64,000 bases of DNA from Panulirus ornatus (GCF_036320965.1 NC_092231.1:27889894-27953893), one strand, 5' to 3'. Positions 1 to 12,156 are shown, counted from the stretch's first letter. Translations and numbers: made by a program. Notes: generated by a model not told the origin, from the letters alone.

Positions 1-242
1 TTTCCAATATTTTCCCTCTGGCTCGGCCGAGTGCGAGATCCTGGTGCCCTGGTGGCTCTGTTTATTTCATTTCTGGAACATGTCAGAAGACTAGGACTCT
101 TCTGTGTGGTCGCTCGTCCACATCACTGCTACCCACAAGTTTGTCAGCGACCACGCTCTCTCCTGCTAACTAGACTAACGTCTCTTGAACAAGATATGGC
201 TGGGATAAGATACCTCAGACCCTCAGTAAAGGTCTACCTCAG
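1..242. other. Unique sequence, no gene recognised
   Basis: No repeat, motif or recognisable protein similarity is visible. A short open frame on the plus strand runs into the first minisatellite and gives no family signal. Confidence 0.5.
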
Positions 243-722
243 GTGAAGCCCAGGATCTGTTGGTGAGACCCAGCATCTGTTGGTGAAGCCCAGCATCCGT
301 TGGTGAAGCCCAGCATCCGTTGGTGAAGCCCAGCATCCGTTGGTGAAGCCCAGCATCTGTTGGTGAGACCCAGTATCTGTTGGTGAGGCTCAACATCTGT
401 TGGTGAGGTCCAGCATCAGTTGGTGAGACCCAGCATCTGTTGGTGAAGCCCAACCATCTGTTGATGAGACCTAGCATCTATTGGTGAAGCCTAGCATCTG
501 TTGGTGAAGCCAACCATCTGTTGGAGAGACCCAGCATCTGTTGGTGAGACCTAGCGTCTGTTGGTGAGACCTAGCATCTATTAGTGAAGCCAACCATCCG
601 TTGGTGAGACCCAGCATCTGTTGGTGAGACCTAGCGTCTGTTGGTGAAGCCAACCATCCGTTGGTGAGACCTAGCATCTGCTGGTGAAGCCTACCATCTG
701 TTGGTGAAGCCTACCATCTGTT
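243..722. repeat. 20-bp minisatellite
   Basis: About 23 imperfect copies of a 20-21 bp unit read as TTGGTGAGACCTAGCATCTG with C/T and A/G variants. Some units carry one extra base (AACCATCTG instead of AGCATCTG), so the frame drifts. The minus-strand open frames across it are by-products of the repeat. Confidence 0.95.
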
Positions 723-988
723 GGGCATTGCACCTGGTCAGCACCGGTGTCTGGGTAACGCACCCGCGCACCTGATCAGCCTCTCTCAGCTGGGCAAGGT
801 GAGAGGAATCCAGTGTTTTCCCACACTCGCTCCAGCAAGACAGGTTCTTCACCATGGAAGTAGGAACGAGTCATTGTTCTGGATTCACCTGAGGATCAAC
901 CCGTGGGGATGATGGCGCCACACAGGATGGGATATTGTAATCAGACAGAAATCTGTCTTCACGACCACGATCATTAACATATCCGTCG

Positions 989-1270
989 GTGGCCCACTTG
1001 GTCAAGCGGTTCACAATCCTTCTTTCCAGTGGCCCACTTGGTCAGGCGGTTCACAATCCTTCTTTCCAGTGGCCCACTTGGTCAGGCGGTTCACAATCCT
1101 TCTTTCCAGTGGCCCACTTGGTCAAGCGGTTCACAATCCTTCTTTCCAGTGGCCCACTTGGTCAAGCGGTTCACAATCCTTCTTTCCAGTGGCCCACTTG
1201 GTCAAGCGGTTCACAATCCTTCTTTCCAGTGGCCCACTTGGTCAGGCGGTCCACAATCCTTCTTTCCAGT
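989..1270. repeat. 40-bp minisatellite, 7 copies
   Basis: Seven nearly identical 40-bp units beginning GTGGCCCACTTGGTCA and ending CCTTCTTTCCA. Units differ almost only by an A/G change in CAAGCGG/CAGGCGG, and the last has GTCC for GTTC. The low divergence points to recent expansion or homogenisation. Confidence 0.97.
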
Positions 1271-2036
1271 CACTATGACCCTGGAAGCAGTGGTGTGGCG
1301 TGGCTTCCCTGCGTGTGCCGTTGTCCTGCTCAACCCAGCGATTGTGGAGACAATGATCATGAGAACCACAATGCCGTCAGCAGTCGCTCGACTCCCGAGC
1401 ATTATGGTACTAAATTTCCACATTTGACAGAAATACGTCCCGAAAACACCGACGCTGGATTCTTCTTCGCCATCTCACTAATGGGCAGAATAACTTGGAG
1501 GTAAACCTGGAGGTAAACCTGGAGGTAGACCAAGGAAGGTGTGGCCAGCCAGACCTCACCAGCCACCCTCCTTCTGCTACCTGAGCAGCGGCGAAGACGA
1601 GCATGACCCAAAGTCAAGTGGGCGAGACCAGGAGTGGGTCACACCAGGTACTGATGACGGCAGTACACACGTGTACACTCATACTCCAGCCCTCGAGTGT
1701 ACACCTCCCTCCCAATACTGCACAAGAGGAAATGACACACACACACACACACGTTCGATAGCTCGACCAATGGAGGTGGGGGAAATTAAACTATATTTTT
1801 CAGCGTGTCCGTGGGAGGGAGGAGCCGGCAGTGAAATGAGCAGTAAGAACAGCGTAGCAATTAGTGTGCAGTGATAAAAGAGTTTTGAGGGAGGGAGGGA
1901 GGGAGGGGTAGATGGCGATGCGTGGAGCGGAGGGCAGCGCACCGGCCAAGGAAAAACTGGTCGTCTGGCTGCTGGAACACGACATGGGAAAGATCAACGA
2001 CTCTGGAAACACCGAGTGAGGAAATAATATCATCTT
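1271..2036. other. Mostly unique spacer with small simple repeats
   Basis: It contains a three-copy 12-bp repeat (ACCTGGAGGTAA) near 1495-1530, a short (AC)n near 1736-1752 and a (GGAG)n run near 1887-1908. No exon with convincing splice sites or family similarity was seen. Confidence 0.5.
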
Positions 2037-5000
2037 TTACGACCAGACACACGAATGGTCGTAACGACCAGAGACACGAATGGTCGTAACGACCAGACAT
2101 ACGAATGGTCGTAAAGACCAGACACACGAATGGTCGTAACGACCAGACACACGAATGGTCGTAACGATCAGACACACGAAGGGTCGTACCGACCAGACAC
2201 ACGAATGGCCGTAACGACCAGACACACGAATGGTCGTAACGACCAGACACACGAGTGGTCGTAACGACCAAACATACGAAGGGTCGTAACGAACAAACAC
2301 TCGAATGGTCGTAACGACCAGACACACGAAGGGTCGTAACGACCAGACACACGAATGGTCGTAACGACCAGACACACGAATGGTCCTAACGACCAGACAC
2401 ACGAAGGGTCGTAACGACCAGACACACGAATGGTTGTTACGACCAGACACAAGAATGGTCGTAACGACCAGACACACGAATGGTCGTAACGATCAGACAC
2501 ACGAAGGGTCGTACCGACCAGACACACGAAGGGTCGTACCGACCAGACACACGAATGGCCGTAACGACCAGACACACGAATGGTCCTAACGACCAGACAC
2601 ACGATTGGTCGTAACGACCAGACACACGAATGGTCATAACGACCAGACACACGAATGGTCGTAACGGCCAGACACACGAATGGTCGTAACGACCAGACAC
2701 ACGAATGGTCGTAACGACCAGACACACGAAGGGTCGTAACGACCAGGCACACGAATGGTCGTAACGACCAGACACACGAATGGTCCTAACGACCAGACAC
2801 ACGATTGGTCGTAACGACCAGACACACGAATGGTCATAACGAACAGACACACGAATGGTCGTAACAACCAGACACACAAATGGTCGTAACGACCAGACAC
2901 ATGAATGGTCGTAACGGCCAGACACACAAATGGTCGTAACGACCAGACACACGAATGGTCGTAACGACCAGACACACGAATGGTCATAACGACCAGACAC
3001 ACGATTGGTCGTAACGAGCAGACACACGAATGGTCGTAACGACCAGACACACGAATGGTCGTAACGACCAGACATACGAATGGTCGTAACGACCAGACAC
3101 ACGAATGGTCGTAACGACCAGACACACGAATGGTCGTAACGACCAGACACACGAATGGTCGTAACGACCAGACACACGAATGGTCGTAACGAGCAGACAC
3201 AGGAATGGTCGTTACGACCAGACACACGAATGGAAGTAACGACCAGACACACGAATGGTCGTAACGACCAGACACACGAAGGGTCGTAACGACCAGACAC
3301 ACGGATGGTCGTAACGACCAGACACACGAATGGCCGTAACGACCAGACACCCGAAGGGTCGTAACGAACAAACACACGAATGGTCGTAACGACCAGACAC
3401 ACGAATGGCCGTAACGACCAGACACACGAATGGTCGTAACGAGCAGACACACGAATGGTCGTAACGACCAGACACAGGAATGGTCGTAACGACCAGACAC
3501 AGGAATGGAAGTAACGAACAGACACACGAATTTAAGTAACGAACAGACGCACGAATGGAAGTAATGAACAGACACACGAATGGAAGTAACGAACAGACAC
3601 ACGAATGGAAGTAACGAGCAGACACACGAATGGAAGTAACGAACAGACACACGAATGGAAGTAACGAGCAGACACACGAATGGAAGTAATGAACAGACAC
3701 ACGAATGGAAGTAACGAACAGACACACGAATGGAAGTAACGAACAGACACACGAATGGAAGTAACAAGCAGACACACGAATGGAAGTAACGAACAGACAC
3801 ACGAATGGAAGTAACGAACAGACACACGAATGGAAGTAATGAACAGACACACGAATGGAAGTAACGAACAGACACACGAATGGAAGTAACGAACAGACAC
3901 ACGAATGGAAGTAATGAACAGACACACGAATGGTCGTAACGAACAGACACACGAATGGTCGTAACGACCAGACACACGAATGGTCGTAACGAGCAGACAC
4001 AGGAATGGTCGTTACGACCAGACACACGAATGGAAGTAACGACCAGACACACGAATGGTCGTAACGACCAGACACACGAAGGGTCGTAACGACCAGACAC
4101 ACGGATGGTCGTAACGACCAGACACACGAATGGCCGTAACGACCAGACACCCGAAGGGTCGTAACGAACAAACACACGAATGGTCGTAACGACCAGACAC
4201 ACGAATGGCCGTAACGACCAGACACACGAATGGTCGTAACGAGCAGACACACGAATGGTCGTAACGACCAGACACAGGAATGGTCGTAACGACCAGACAC
4301 AGGAATGGAAGTAACGAACAGACACACGAATTTAAGTAACGAACAGACGCACGAATGGAAGTAATGAACAGACACACGAATGGAAGTAACGAACAGACAC
4401 ACGAATGGAAGTAACGAGCAGACACACGAATGGAAGTAACGAACAGACACACGAATGGAAGTAACGAGCAGACACACGAATGGAAGTAATGAACAGACAC
4501 ACGAATGGAAGTAACGAACAGACACACGAATGGAAGTAACGAACAGACACACGAATGGAAGTAACAAGCAGACACACGAATGGAAGTAACGAACAGACAC
4601 ACGAATGGAAGTAACGAACAGACACACGAATGGAAGTAATGAACAGACACACGAATGGAAGTAACGAACAGACACACGAATGGAAGTAACGAACAGACAC
4701 ACGAATGGAAGTAACGAGCAGACACACGAATGGAAGTAATGAACAGACACACGAATGGAAGTAACGAACAGACACACGAATGGAAGTAACGAACAGACAC
4801 ACGAATGGAAGTAACGAACAGACACACGAATGGAAGTAACGAACAGACACACGAATGGAAGTAACGAGCAGACACACGAATGGAAGTAACGAACAGACAC
4901 ACGAATGGAAGTAACGAACAGACACACGAATGGAAGTAACGAGCAGTCACGAATGGAAGTAACGAGCAGACACACGAATGGAAGTAACGAACAGACACAC

Positions 5001-5056
5001 GAATGGAAGTAACGAACAGACACACGAATGGAAGTAACGAGCAGACCCACGAATCG
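2037..5056. repeat. 25-bp satellite-like array with two unit types and an 800-bp higher-order duplication
   Basis: About 120 copies of a 25-bp unit (GACCAGACACACGAATGGTCGTAAC and relatives). Type 1 units carry the near-palindrome TGGTCGTAACGACCA; type 2 units read GGAAGTAACGAACA and lose it. Type 1 dominates 2037-3510 and 3940-4300; type 2 dominates 3510-3930 and 4300-5056. The block 3144-3914 recurs at 3944-4714 with no difference that I found by eye, an offset of exactly 800 bp or 32 units. Because 25 is not a multiple of 3 and the antisense unit lacks stops, minus-strand frames of up to 820 codons arise; they are not genes. Confidence 0.97.
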
Positions 5057-5065
5057 TAATGACAA

Positions 5066-5735
5066 GCAAGGGACACAGGAGGACACTACTGGGGAGGTGA
5101 AGAGCGTGGGACACAGAGGGACACTGCTGGAGAGGTGGAGCATGGGACACTGGGGGATACTGCTGGGGAGGAGTGAGGGACACAGAGGGACACTGCTGGA
5201 GAGGTGGAGCATGGGACACTGGGGGATACTGCTGGGGAGGAGTGAGGGACACAGAGGGACACTGCTGGAGAGGTGGAGCATGGGACACTGGGGGATACTG
5301 CTGGGGAGGAGTGAGGGACACAGAGGGACACTGCTGGAGAGGTGGAGCATGGGACACTGGGGGAAACTGCTGGGGAGGAGTGAGGGACACAGAGGGACAC
5401 TGCTGGAGAGGTGGAGCATGGGACACTGGGGGAAACTGCTGGGGAGGAGTGAGGGACACAGAGGGACACTGCTGGAGAGGTGGAGCATGGGACACTGGGG
5501 GATACTGCTGGGGAGGAGTGAGGGACACAGAGGGACACTGCTGGAGAGGTGGAGCATGGGACACTGGGGGAAACTGCTGGGGAGGAGGAGTGAGGGACAC
5601 AGGGGGATACTGCTGGAGAGGCGGAGCATGGAACACTGCTGGAGAGGTGTGGAGCATGGGACACAGGGGGACAATGCTGGGGAGGTGAGGAGCGTGTGAC
5701 ACAGGGGTACAACACTGCCTGGGAGGAGGCTGGAG
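5066..5735. repeat. 69-bp minisatellite, about 9 copies
   Basis: A 69-bp unit made of two related halves, one with GGGACACAGAGGGACACTG and one with GGGACACTGGGGGATACTG, each ending in GCTGGRGAGG. The last copies near 5585-5735 are rearranged. The plus strand is G-rich with several GGG or longer tracts per unit, so G-quadruplex formation is plausible. Confidence 0.95.
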
Positions 5736-5995
5736 GACGAGCAAGATTAATGAAACATCAAGGTTGAGGAGCCTCCTGGTCGTGTGGCGCTACCTCTCGT
5801 GCCAGCTTTGATGTCCTGAGGGAGGCTGGAGCTCCCACTCTCCTCCTAAGTTCATCTTACCTCACAAGTTTGGAGCAATGAACAGATAAATGTGCAGTGC
5901 AACATCTCGCCAGCCCTGCACCAAACTCCTCATGAAAAGACGGTGGCCTTTGATCGTGTGCCATGGCTGGTGGTGCCCTAAACGCGTTTGTTGGT

Positions 5996-6236
5996 TGATG
6001 TTGAGTGAAGCGGAAGCTGGGTCTTGATGAGTGAAGCGGTAGCTGGGTCATGATGAGTGAAGCGGAAGCTGGGTCATGATGAGTGAAGCGGAAGCTGGGT
6101 CTTGATGAGTGAAGCGGAGGCTGGGTCATGATGAGTGAAGCGGGGGGTGGGTCATGATGAGTGAAGCGGACGCTAGGTCTAGATGAGTGAACCGGAGGCT
6201 GGGTCATGATGAGCGAAGCGGGGGGCTGGGTGTTAC
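5996..6236. repeat. 26-bp minisatellite, about 9 copies
   Basis: Units read approximately GATGAGTGAAGCGGAAGCTG plus GGTCAT, with variants GGAGG, GGGGG and GGTAG. Minus-strand open frames here are repeat by-products. Confidence 0.93.
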
Positions 6237-6239
6237 GAT

Positions 6240-7379
6240 GTGTGAGGCTTACGAATGAGTAACAAGCCCAGAGTAATGGCTAGGAGGAACTTGCTGCCCA
6301 CACTATCCATCTTTAAGAAGGAGCTGCTGGCTTGCTGTAAAGGCTGAGAGTAATGCATGAGTTACCCTTCCTCTTGTAGGCAGGGGAAAATTCTAATATC
6401 AAGAGGACTTCCATGATCAATGACTTCCTTTTATCACGATTGGATTTCATGATTTTCCTGTTATGTGTCGGGTCATCTCATGTCATAGTCCTGGAATGCT
6501 GCTGGAGCATATATCGCTCAGGATCATCCTCCATCTGGAGCACTTGGTCGTCTCCAAGTGGTGATGACACCATTGTAATCCACGACATGTTGCCCACAAT
6601 CTTCATCAAAACATGACTATATCTACAGCTGCCATTGGTTCTCGTGAGTGCGGTAGGGTCCTGGCTCAGGAGTCTCATACATCAAGTTGCTGGTCCTGGT
6701 GTTCTCATGCTACACGACCACCTTCGTGCTGGCTGGCCTGCCAACCAGCACACGCACCATAGAAAGTCAGAGCCATTAAGGGATGACTCATGAGTTCTCT
6801 TATAACGTCAAAGTCAGCGTCTCTAGAAGGGGGACAGCGGGTGGACATGCCAGCAGGAAGCAGCAGAAATTATACTGCTGCTGGGGGTCCTTGAGTGGGG
6901 GTTAGAAGTAATGCATATACAGTGGGGATGGCTCAGGAATAAGACATAGGTGAAATGTGTTGGAAAAGTGGTCATCACAGTCGGCACCTCCGACTGGGTG
7001 TTGAGGGAAGAAGGAGAGACCTCGACTCCATCTGGATCATCCCAGGCACAGTGTAACCAACCGTTAAGGTCCCCTGCATCAAGGATTTCATAAGTTGAAT
7101 GTGAAGAGACCAGTGCTTACCTTCACGAGGCTCAACATGTGCAAGAGCTGTACATAGTCGGATGAATCTTTTGGAAAAATATACGATACACAAAGGCAAA
7201 GGTATAATGGGTGGAGAAATTTAGAAGCAGATAGCCTCAGAGGTGGAGGACTTCAGACCCACGAGGAAGGCAATAGGTATGTAGGGGTGACGATTACATG
7301 ATCAGCCTTCCTCACACCACGTACTGTCCTCAGGCATTTTCCTTCTAACCAGTTCATCCTCATCAATTCTTTTCCATTC
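6240..7379. other. Unique sequence, no gene recognised
   Basis: There is no tandem repeat and no protein similarity that I recognise on either strand. Short open frames of 60-74 codons are at chance level for this composition. Confidence 0.45.
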
Positions 7380-8290
7380 AAGGCTCAAGCTTGGAACCCA
7401 CACAACACTGTCTGGTCCACCATACCGTCAAACATATCCTTATTTGCTCTCGGAGACACTGACTTCTTCCAGATACTTCTCTATGCACACTGGACCTTTG
7501 TCCCTTCACTTATGCTTCCATCCGCTGTCATGTATGTACCTAAAGTACTCATCTCCTTCACCTTCTCGAACTCATCCTCAAACCGACCTGTCCCTCGCTC
7601 CTGCTAAACCTCACAACCTTACTTTTATTGACATTAGCTCTCAACTTGCTCCTGTCAAATACTCTCCCAGGCTCGGACACCAGATTTTTCAGTTTCTTAC
7701 TCAACTCTACCAACATAGTTGTGTTATCTCCAAACAGACCCCTCACATCTCCAGCATCCTGTAGACCATCCCTCCTCTACCCTCTCCCCTTTCCTCTGGG
7801 ACCTTCCCATTCCCCCTCCCCCACCAACCCTACCCCAGCTACGAACAGATTAAACAACCATGGTGACATTATACACCCTTATCGCATACATGTCTTCGCC
7901 TGGAACCACACATCCTCCTCTCTTCCTATGCACACACAAATGCCTTTTTCTGCTGGTGAAAACGCCTCATTATATCGAGGACCTTTCCTCTCAACATCAT
8001 ATATTCATAGCACCTTCCACAAGGCATCTGTCAATGTTATCGTATGTTTTCTCCAGGTCCACAGATGTTATCGTATGTTTTCTCCAGGTCCATAAATGTC
8101 ATACGAAATCCTCTCATTCTGTAAGTATTTATCACAAAAGTTTTTCAAAGCAAGCGTCTGGTCCACAAACCTTCTACCACTCTGGAAACGACATTGCTCC
8201 TCCTAATACAGATGCTCTGTGCGTATTACCAAACCCGCACTCACCATTCTTCCATACAGCTTACCCGGAATACTCAAGAGCATTGTATAT
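7380..8290 (-). mobile_element. Decayed RTE-like reverse transcriptase fragment
   Basis: Read on the minus strand from about 8290 downwards, broken frames give the palm and finger motifs of an RTE-like non-LTR reverse transcriptase in order: LLSIPGKLYGR, then EEQCRFQSGRRFVDQTLALK near 8190-8150, degraded remains of the EKAYDR region near 8060, MSPWLFNLF near 7860, and a thumb-like stretch with NVNKSKVVRFSRSEGQV near 7630-7570. The catalytic box, FADDT in less decayed copies of this window, reads FGDN here near 7735, so the enzyme is dead. The fragment abuts a (CT)n tract at 8294. It is older than the other RTE-like copies, judged by its stops and frameshifts. Confidence 0.8.
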
Positions 8291-8292
8291 CT

Positions 8293-8293
<1 letters not shown>

Positions 8294-8361
<68 letters not shown>
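8294..8361. repeat. (CT)n microsatellite
   Basis: An uninterrupted CT dinucleotide tract of about 66 bp between an antisense and a sense RTE-like fragment. Confidence 0.97.
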
Positions 8362-8366
<5 letters not shown>

Positions 8367-8375
8367 GGCTTCCTG

Positions 8376-9120
8376 GTAAGCTGTCAGGAAGGGTAAGAGA
8401 GATGTGTGGTAATAAAAAGTTGTAGAGAGAGCAGAAGGGGGCGTGTTGAAATGGTTTGGACATATGGAGAGAATGAGTGAGGAAAGATTGACAAAGAGGA
8501 TATATGTGTTAGAGGGGGAGGGAACAAGGAGAAGCGGGAGACCTAATTGGAAGTGGAAGGATGGAATGAAAAATATCTTAAGCGATCGTGGCCTGAACAT
8601 AAAGGAGGGTGAGAGGTGTGCAAGGAAGAGTGAATTGGAACGATGTGGCATACCGGGGTCGACGTGCTGTCAATGGACTGAACCAGGGCATGTGAAATGT
8701 CTGGGGTAAACCATGGAAAAGTCTGTGTGGCTTGGATGTGGATAGGGAGCTGTGGTTTCGGTTCATTACACATGACAGCTAGAGAATGAGTGTGAACGAA
8801 TGTGGCCTTCTTTGTCTGTTTTCCTGGCGCTACCTCGCTGACGCAAGGGGTGGCGATGCTGTTTCTTGTGAGGCGGGGTGGCGCCGCGAATAGATAAAGG
8901 CAAGCAAGTATGAATATGTGTATGTGTATATATGTACATGGCTATGTATGTGTATGAATATGTATGTATATGTGTGCATGTGTATGTGTAAAAGTATGTA
9001 TATGTACGTGTATGAGCGTGTATTTATATGTATGCATATGAATGGATGGGTCTTTTCTTCGTCTGTTTCTTGGTGCTACCTCGCTGACGCAGGAAATGGC
9101 GGTCAAGCATAATAATATAA
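8376..9120 (+). mobile_element. RTE-like element, C-terminal end and 3' UTR
   Basis: The frame from about 8440 encodes the conserved C-terminal region seen in all RTE-like copies here: WFGHMERMSEERLTKRIYV, then GTRRSGRPNWKWKDGMK, then DRGLNIKEGER. It is 5'-truncated and ends out of frame in the normally conserved terminus. The 3' UTR follows (CCATGGAAAAG near 8711, GAGCTGTGGTTTCGG near 8748, a degraded first hairpin near 8822) and ends near the terminal hairpin at 9075-9105. Several copies in this window share this tail, so it is a family feature. Confidence 0.85.
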
Positions 9121-9787
<667 letters not shown>

Positions 9788-9788
<1 letters not shown>

Positions 9789-9871
9789 CATACAAAGCTC
9801 CATCAGCCAGGATCGAACCTGGGACCCCTTGTGCACGAGGCAGGCATGCTAACGCTAGGCTAAGGGACTGT
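9788..9871 (-). mobile_element. tRNA-derived SINE, copy 1
   Basis: Read on the minus strand the sequence starts CAGTCCCTTAGCCTAGCG, has a box A-like TAGCCTAGCGTTAGC and a box B GGTTCGATCCT flanked by complementary CCAG/CTGG, and ends CTTTGTATGTT before (AT)n. The anticodon-loop position reads TGC, which would be alanine in a tRNA. The acceptor stem is not maintained, so it is a SINE head and not a working tRNA gene. The (TA)n at 9626-9786 lies exactly at its 3' end. Confidence 0.75.
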
Positions 9872-10063
9872 ATAATAGGAAACAACTATTCGAAATACTA
9901 AGTACTCGAATACCCTTCGTCTCACTATGGTGAGCAACGGGGTCTATCGGTTGTTTCCGAACAGAACACATAGCCAGCTGAGAGCGTTTTACCGAACCTG
10001 ACTGTACAACGCGGAGTTACATGAATACAAATAAAGTGTATATGAACGCGCACCTTCATAGAA
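9872..10063. other. Spacer between two SINE copies
   Basis: Nothing recognised. It contains the inverted stretch TATTCGAAATACTAAGTACTC. It lies between two same-orientation SINE copies and could be part of a longer composite unit. Confidence 0.4.
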
Positions 10064-10145
10064 CATACAAAGCTCAATCAGCCAGGATCGAACCTGGGAC
10101 CCCTTGTGCAAGAGGCAGGCATGTAACCGCTAGGCTAAGGGACTG
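10064..10145 (-). mobile_element. tRNA-derived SINE, copy 2
   Basis: A second minus-strand copy with box B GGTTCGATCCT and the TAGCCTAGCGGTTACA box A-like segment, about 90 percent alike to copy 1 by eye and in the same orientation. Its 5' end (AGTCCCTTAG on the minus strand) touches the truncated start of the RTE-like element at about 10144, with a one- or two-base overlap at the join. Confidence 0.75.
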
Positions 10146-12149
10146 AAAAAGAGGGCAAATGAGAGTTGGGGTGAGAGAGTATCATTAAATTTTAGGGAGA
10201 ATAAAAAGATGTTCTGGAAGGAGGTAAATAAAGTGCGTAAGACAAGGGAGCAAATGGGAACTTCAGTGAAGGGCGCAAATGGGGAGGTGATAACAAGTAG
10301 TGGTGATGTGAGAAGGAGATGGAGTGAGTATTTTGAAGGTTTGTTGAACGTGTTTGATGATAGAGTGGCAGATATAGGGTGTTTTGGTCGAGGTGGTGTG
10401 CAAAGTGAGAGGGTTAGGGAAAATGATTTGGTAAACAGAGAAGAGGTAGTAAAAGCTTTGCGGAAGATGAAAGCCGGCAAGGCAGCAGGTTTGGATGGTA
10501 TTGCAGTGGAATTTATTAAAAAAGGGGGTGACTGTATTGTTGACTGGTTGGTAAGGTTATTTAATGTATGTATGACTCATGGTGAGGTGCCTGAGGATTG
10601 GCGGAATGCGTGCATAGTGCCATTGTACAAAGGCAAAGGGGATAAGAGTGAGTGCTCAAATTACGAGGTATAAGTTTGTTGAGTATTCCTGGTAAATTAT
10701 ATGGGAGGGTATTGATTGAGAGGGTGAAGGCATGTACAGAGCATCAGATTGGGGAAGAGCAGTGTGGTTTCAGAAGTGGTAGAAGATGTGTGGATCAGGT
10801 GTTTTGCTTTGAAGAATGTATGTGAGAAATACTTAGAAAAGCAAATGGATTTGTATGTAGCATTTATGGATCTGGAGAAGGCATATGATAGAGTTGATAG
10901 AGATGCTCTGTGGAAGGTATTAAGAATATATGGTGTGGGAGGCAAGTTGTTAGAAGCAGTGAAAAGTTTTTATCGAGGATGTAAGGCATGTGTACGTGTA
11001 GGAAGAGAGGAAAGTGATTGGTTTCTCAGTGAATGCAGGTTTGCGGAAGGGGTGTGTGATGTCTCCATGGTTGTTTAATTTGTTTATGGATGGGGTTGTT
11101 AGGGAGGTGAATGCAAGAGTTTTGGAAAGAGGGGCAAGTATGAAGTCTGTAGGGGATGAGAGAGCTTGGGAAGTGAGTCAGTTGTTGTTCGCTGATGATA
11201 CAGCGCTAGTGGCTGATTCATGTGAGAAACTGCAGAAGCTGGTGACTGAGTTTGGTAAAGTGTGTGAAAGAAGAAAGTTAAGAGTAAATGTGAATAAGAG
11301 CAAGGTTATTAGGTACAGTAGGGTTGAGGGTCAAGTCAATTGGGAGGTAAGTTTGAATGGAGAAAAACTGGAGGAAGTAAAGTGTTTTAGATATCTGGGA
11401 GTGGATCTGGCAGCGGATGGAACCATGGAAGCGGAAGTGGATCATAGGGTGGGGGAGGGGGCGAAAATCCTGGGAGCCTTGAAGAATGTGTGGAAGTCGA
11501 GAACATTATCTCGGAAAGCAAAAATGGATATGTTTGAAGGAATATTGGTTCCAACAATGTTGTATGGTTGCGAGACGTGGGCTATGGATAGAGTTGTGCG
11601 CAGGAGGATGGATGTGCTGGAAATGAGATGTTTGAGGACAATGTGTGGTGTGAGGTGGTTTGATCGAGTAAGTAACGTAAGGGTAAGAGAGATGTGTGGA
11701 AATAAAAAGAGAGTGGTTGAGAGAGCAGAAGAGGGTGTTTTGAAATGGTTTGGGCACATGGAGAGAATGAGTGAGGAAAGATTGACCAAGAGGATATATG
11801 TGTCGGAGGTGGAGGGAACGAGGAGAAGTGGGAGACCAAATTGGAGGTGGAAAGATGGAGTGAAAAAGATTTTGTGTGATCGGGGCCTGAACATGCAGGA
11901 GGGTGAAAGGAGGGCAAGGAATAGAGTGAATTGGATCGATGTGGTATACCAGGGTTGACGTGCTGTTAGTGGATTGAATCAGGGCATGTGAAGCGTCTGG
12001 GGTAAACCATGGAAAGCTGTGTAGGTATGTATATTTGCGTGTGTGGACGTATATATATACATGTGTATGGGGGTGGGTTGGGCCATTTCTTTCGTCTGTT
12101 TCCCTGCGCTACCTCGCAAACGCGGGAGACAGCGACAAAACAAAACAAA

Positions 12150-12150
<1 letters not shown>
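10144..12150 (+). mobile_element. RTE-like retrotransposon, 5'-truncated, reverse transcriptase with frameshifts
   Basis: The reverse transcriptase region reads through in order: KALRKMKAGKAAGLDGIAVE (10450-10510), EEQCGFRSGRRCVDQ in a shifted frame (10755-10800), FMDLEKAYDRVDRDALWKVL (10863-10920), [15 protein letters not shown] (11056-11100), the catalytic LLFADDTALVADS (11180-11225), and the conserved C-terminal WFGHMERMSEERLTKRIYV (11747-11805), ending in a stop at 11956. A base is missing near 10660, one is extra near 10810, and one is extra near 11020, so no full protein is made, but the final frame (11014-11958) is open. The 3' UTR lacks the long middle part present in other copies, ends with the hairpin at 12108-12135, and runs into (TA)n. 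The 5' end starts inside the region before the reverse transcriptase. Confidence 0.93.

Positions 12151-12156
<6 letters not shown>

Noticed and set aside
989..1504. Plus-strand frame of 171 codons
   Set aside because: The first two thirds are the 40-bp minisatellite and the rest has no family similarity.
2037..5056. A CRISPR-like array of regularly spaced repeats
   Set aside because: The repeats are contiguous with no unique spacers, there are no cas genes, and the DNA is eukaryotic.
3212..5674. Antisense open frame of 820 codons and overlapping frames of 563, 362 and 354 codons
   Set aside because: They consist of the 25-bp and 69-bp repeats translated in the antisense direction; the unit has no stop in any phase, and several frames overlap the same DNA.
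10064..10145. A functional alanine tRNA gene
   Set aside because: Boxes A and B and a TGC anticodon position are present, but the acceptor stem does not pair and the copy ends in SINE-type tail sequence.
11442..11894. Antisense frame of 150 codons opposite the RTE-like C-terminus, conserved at 24.4, 32.7, 33.4 and 41.5 kb
   Set aside because: Its conservation follows from conservation of the sense frame in young copies; it has no recognisable domain.
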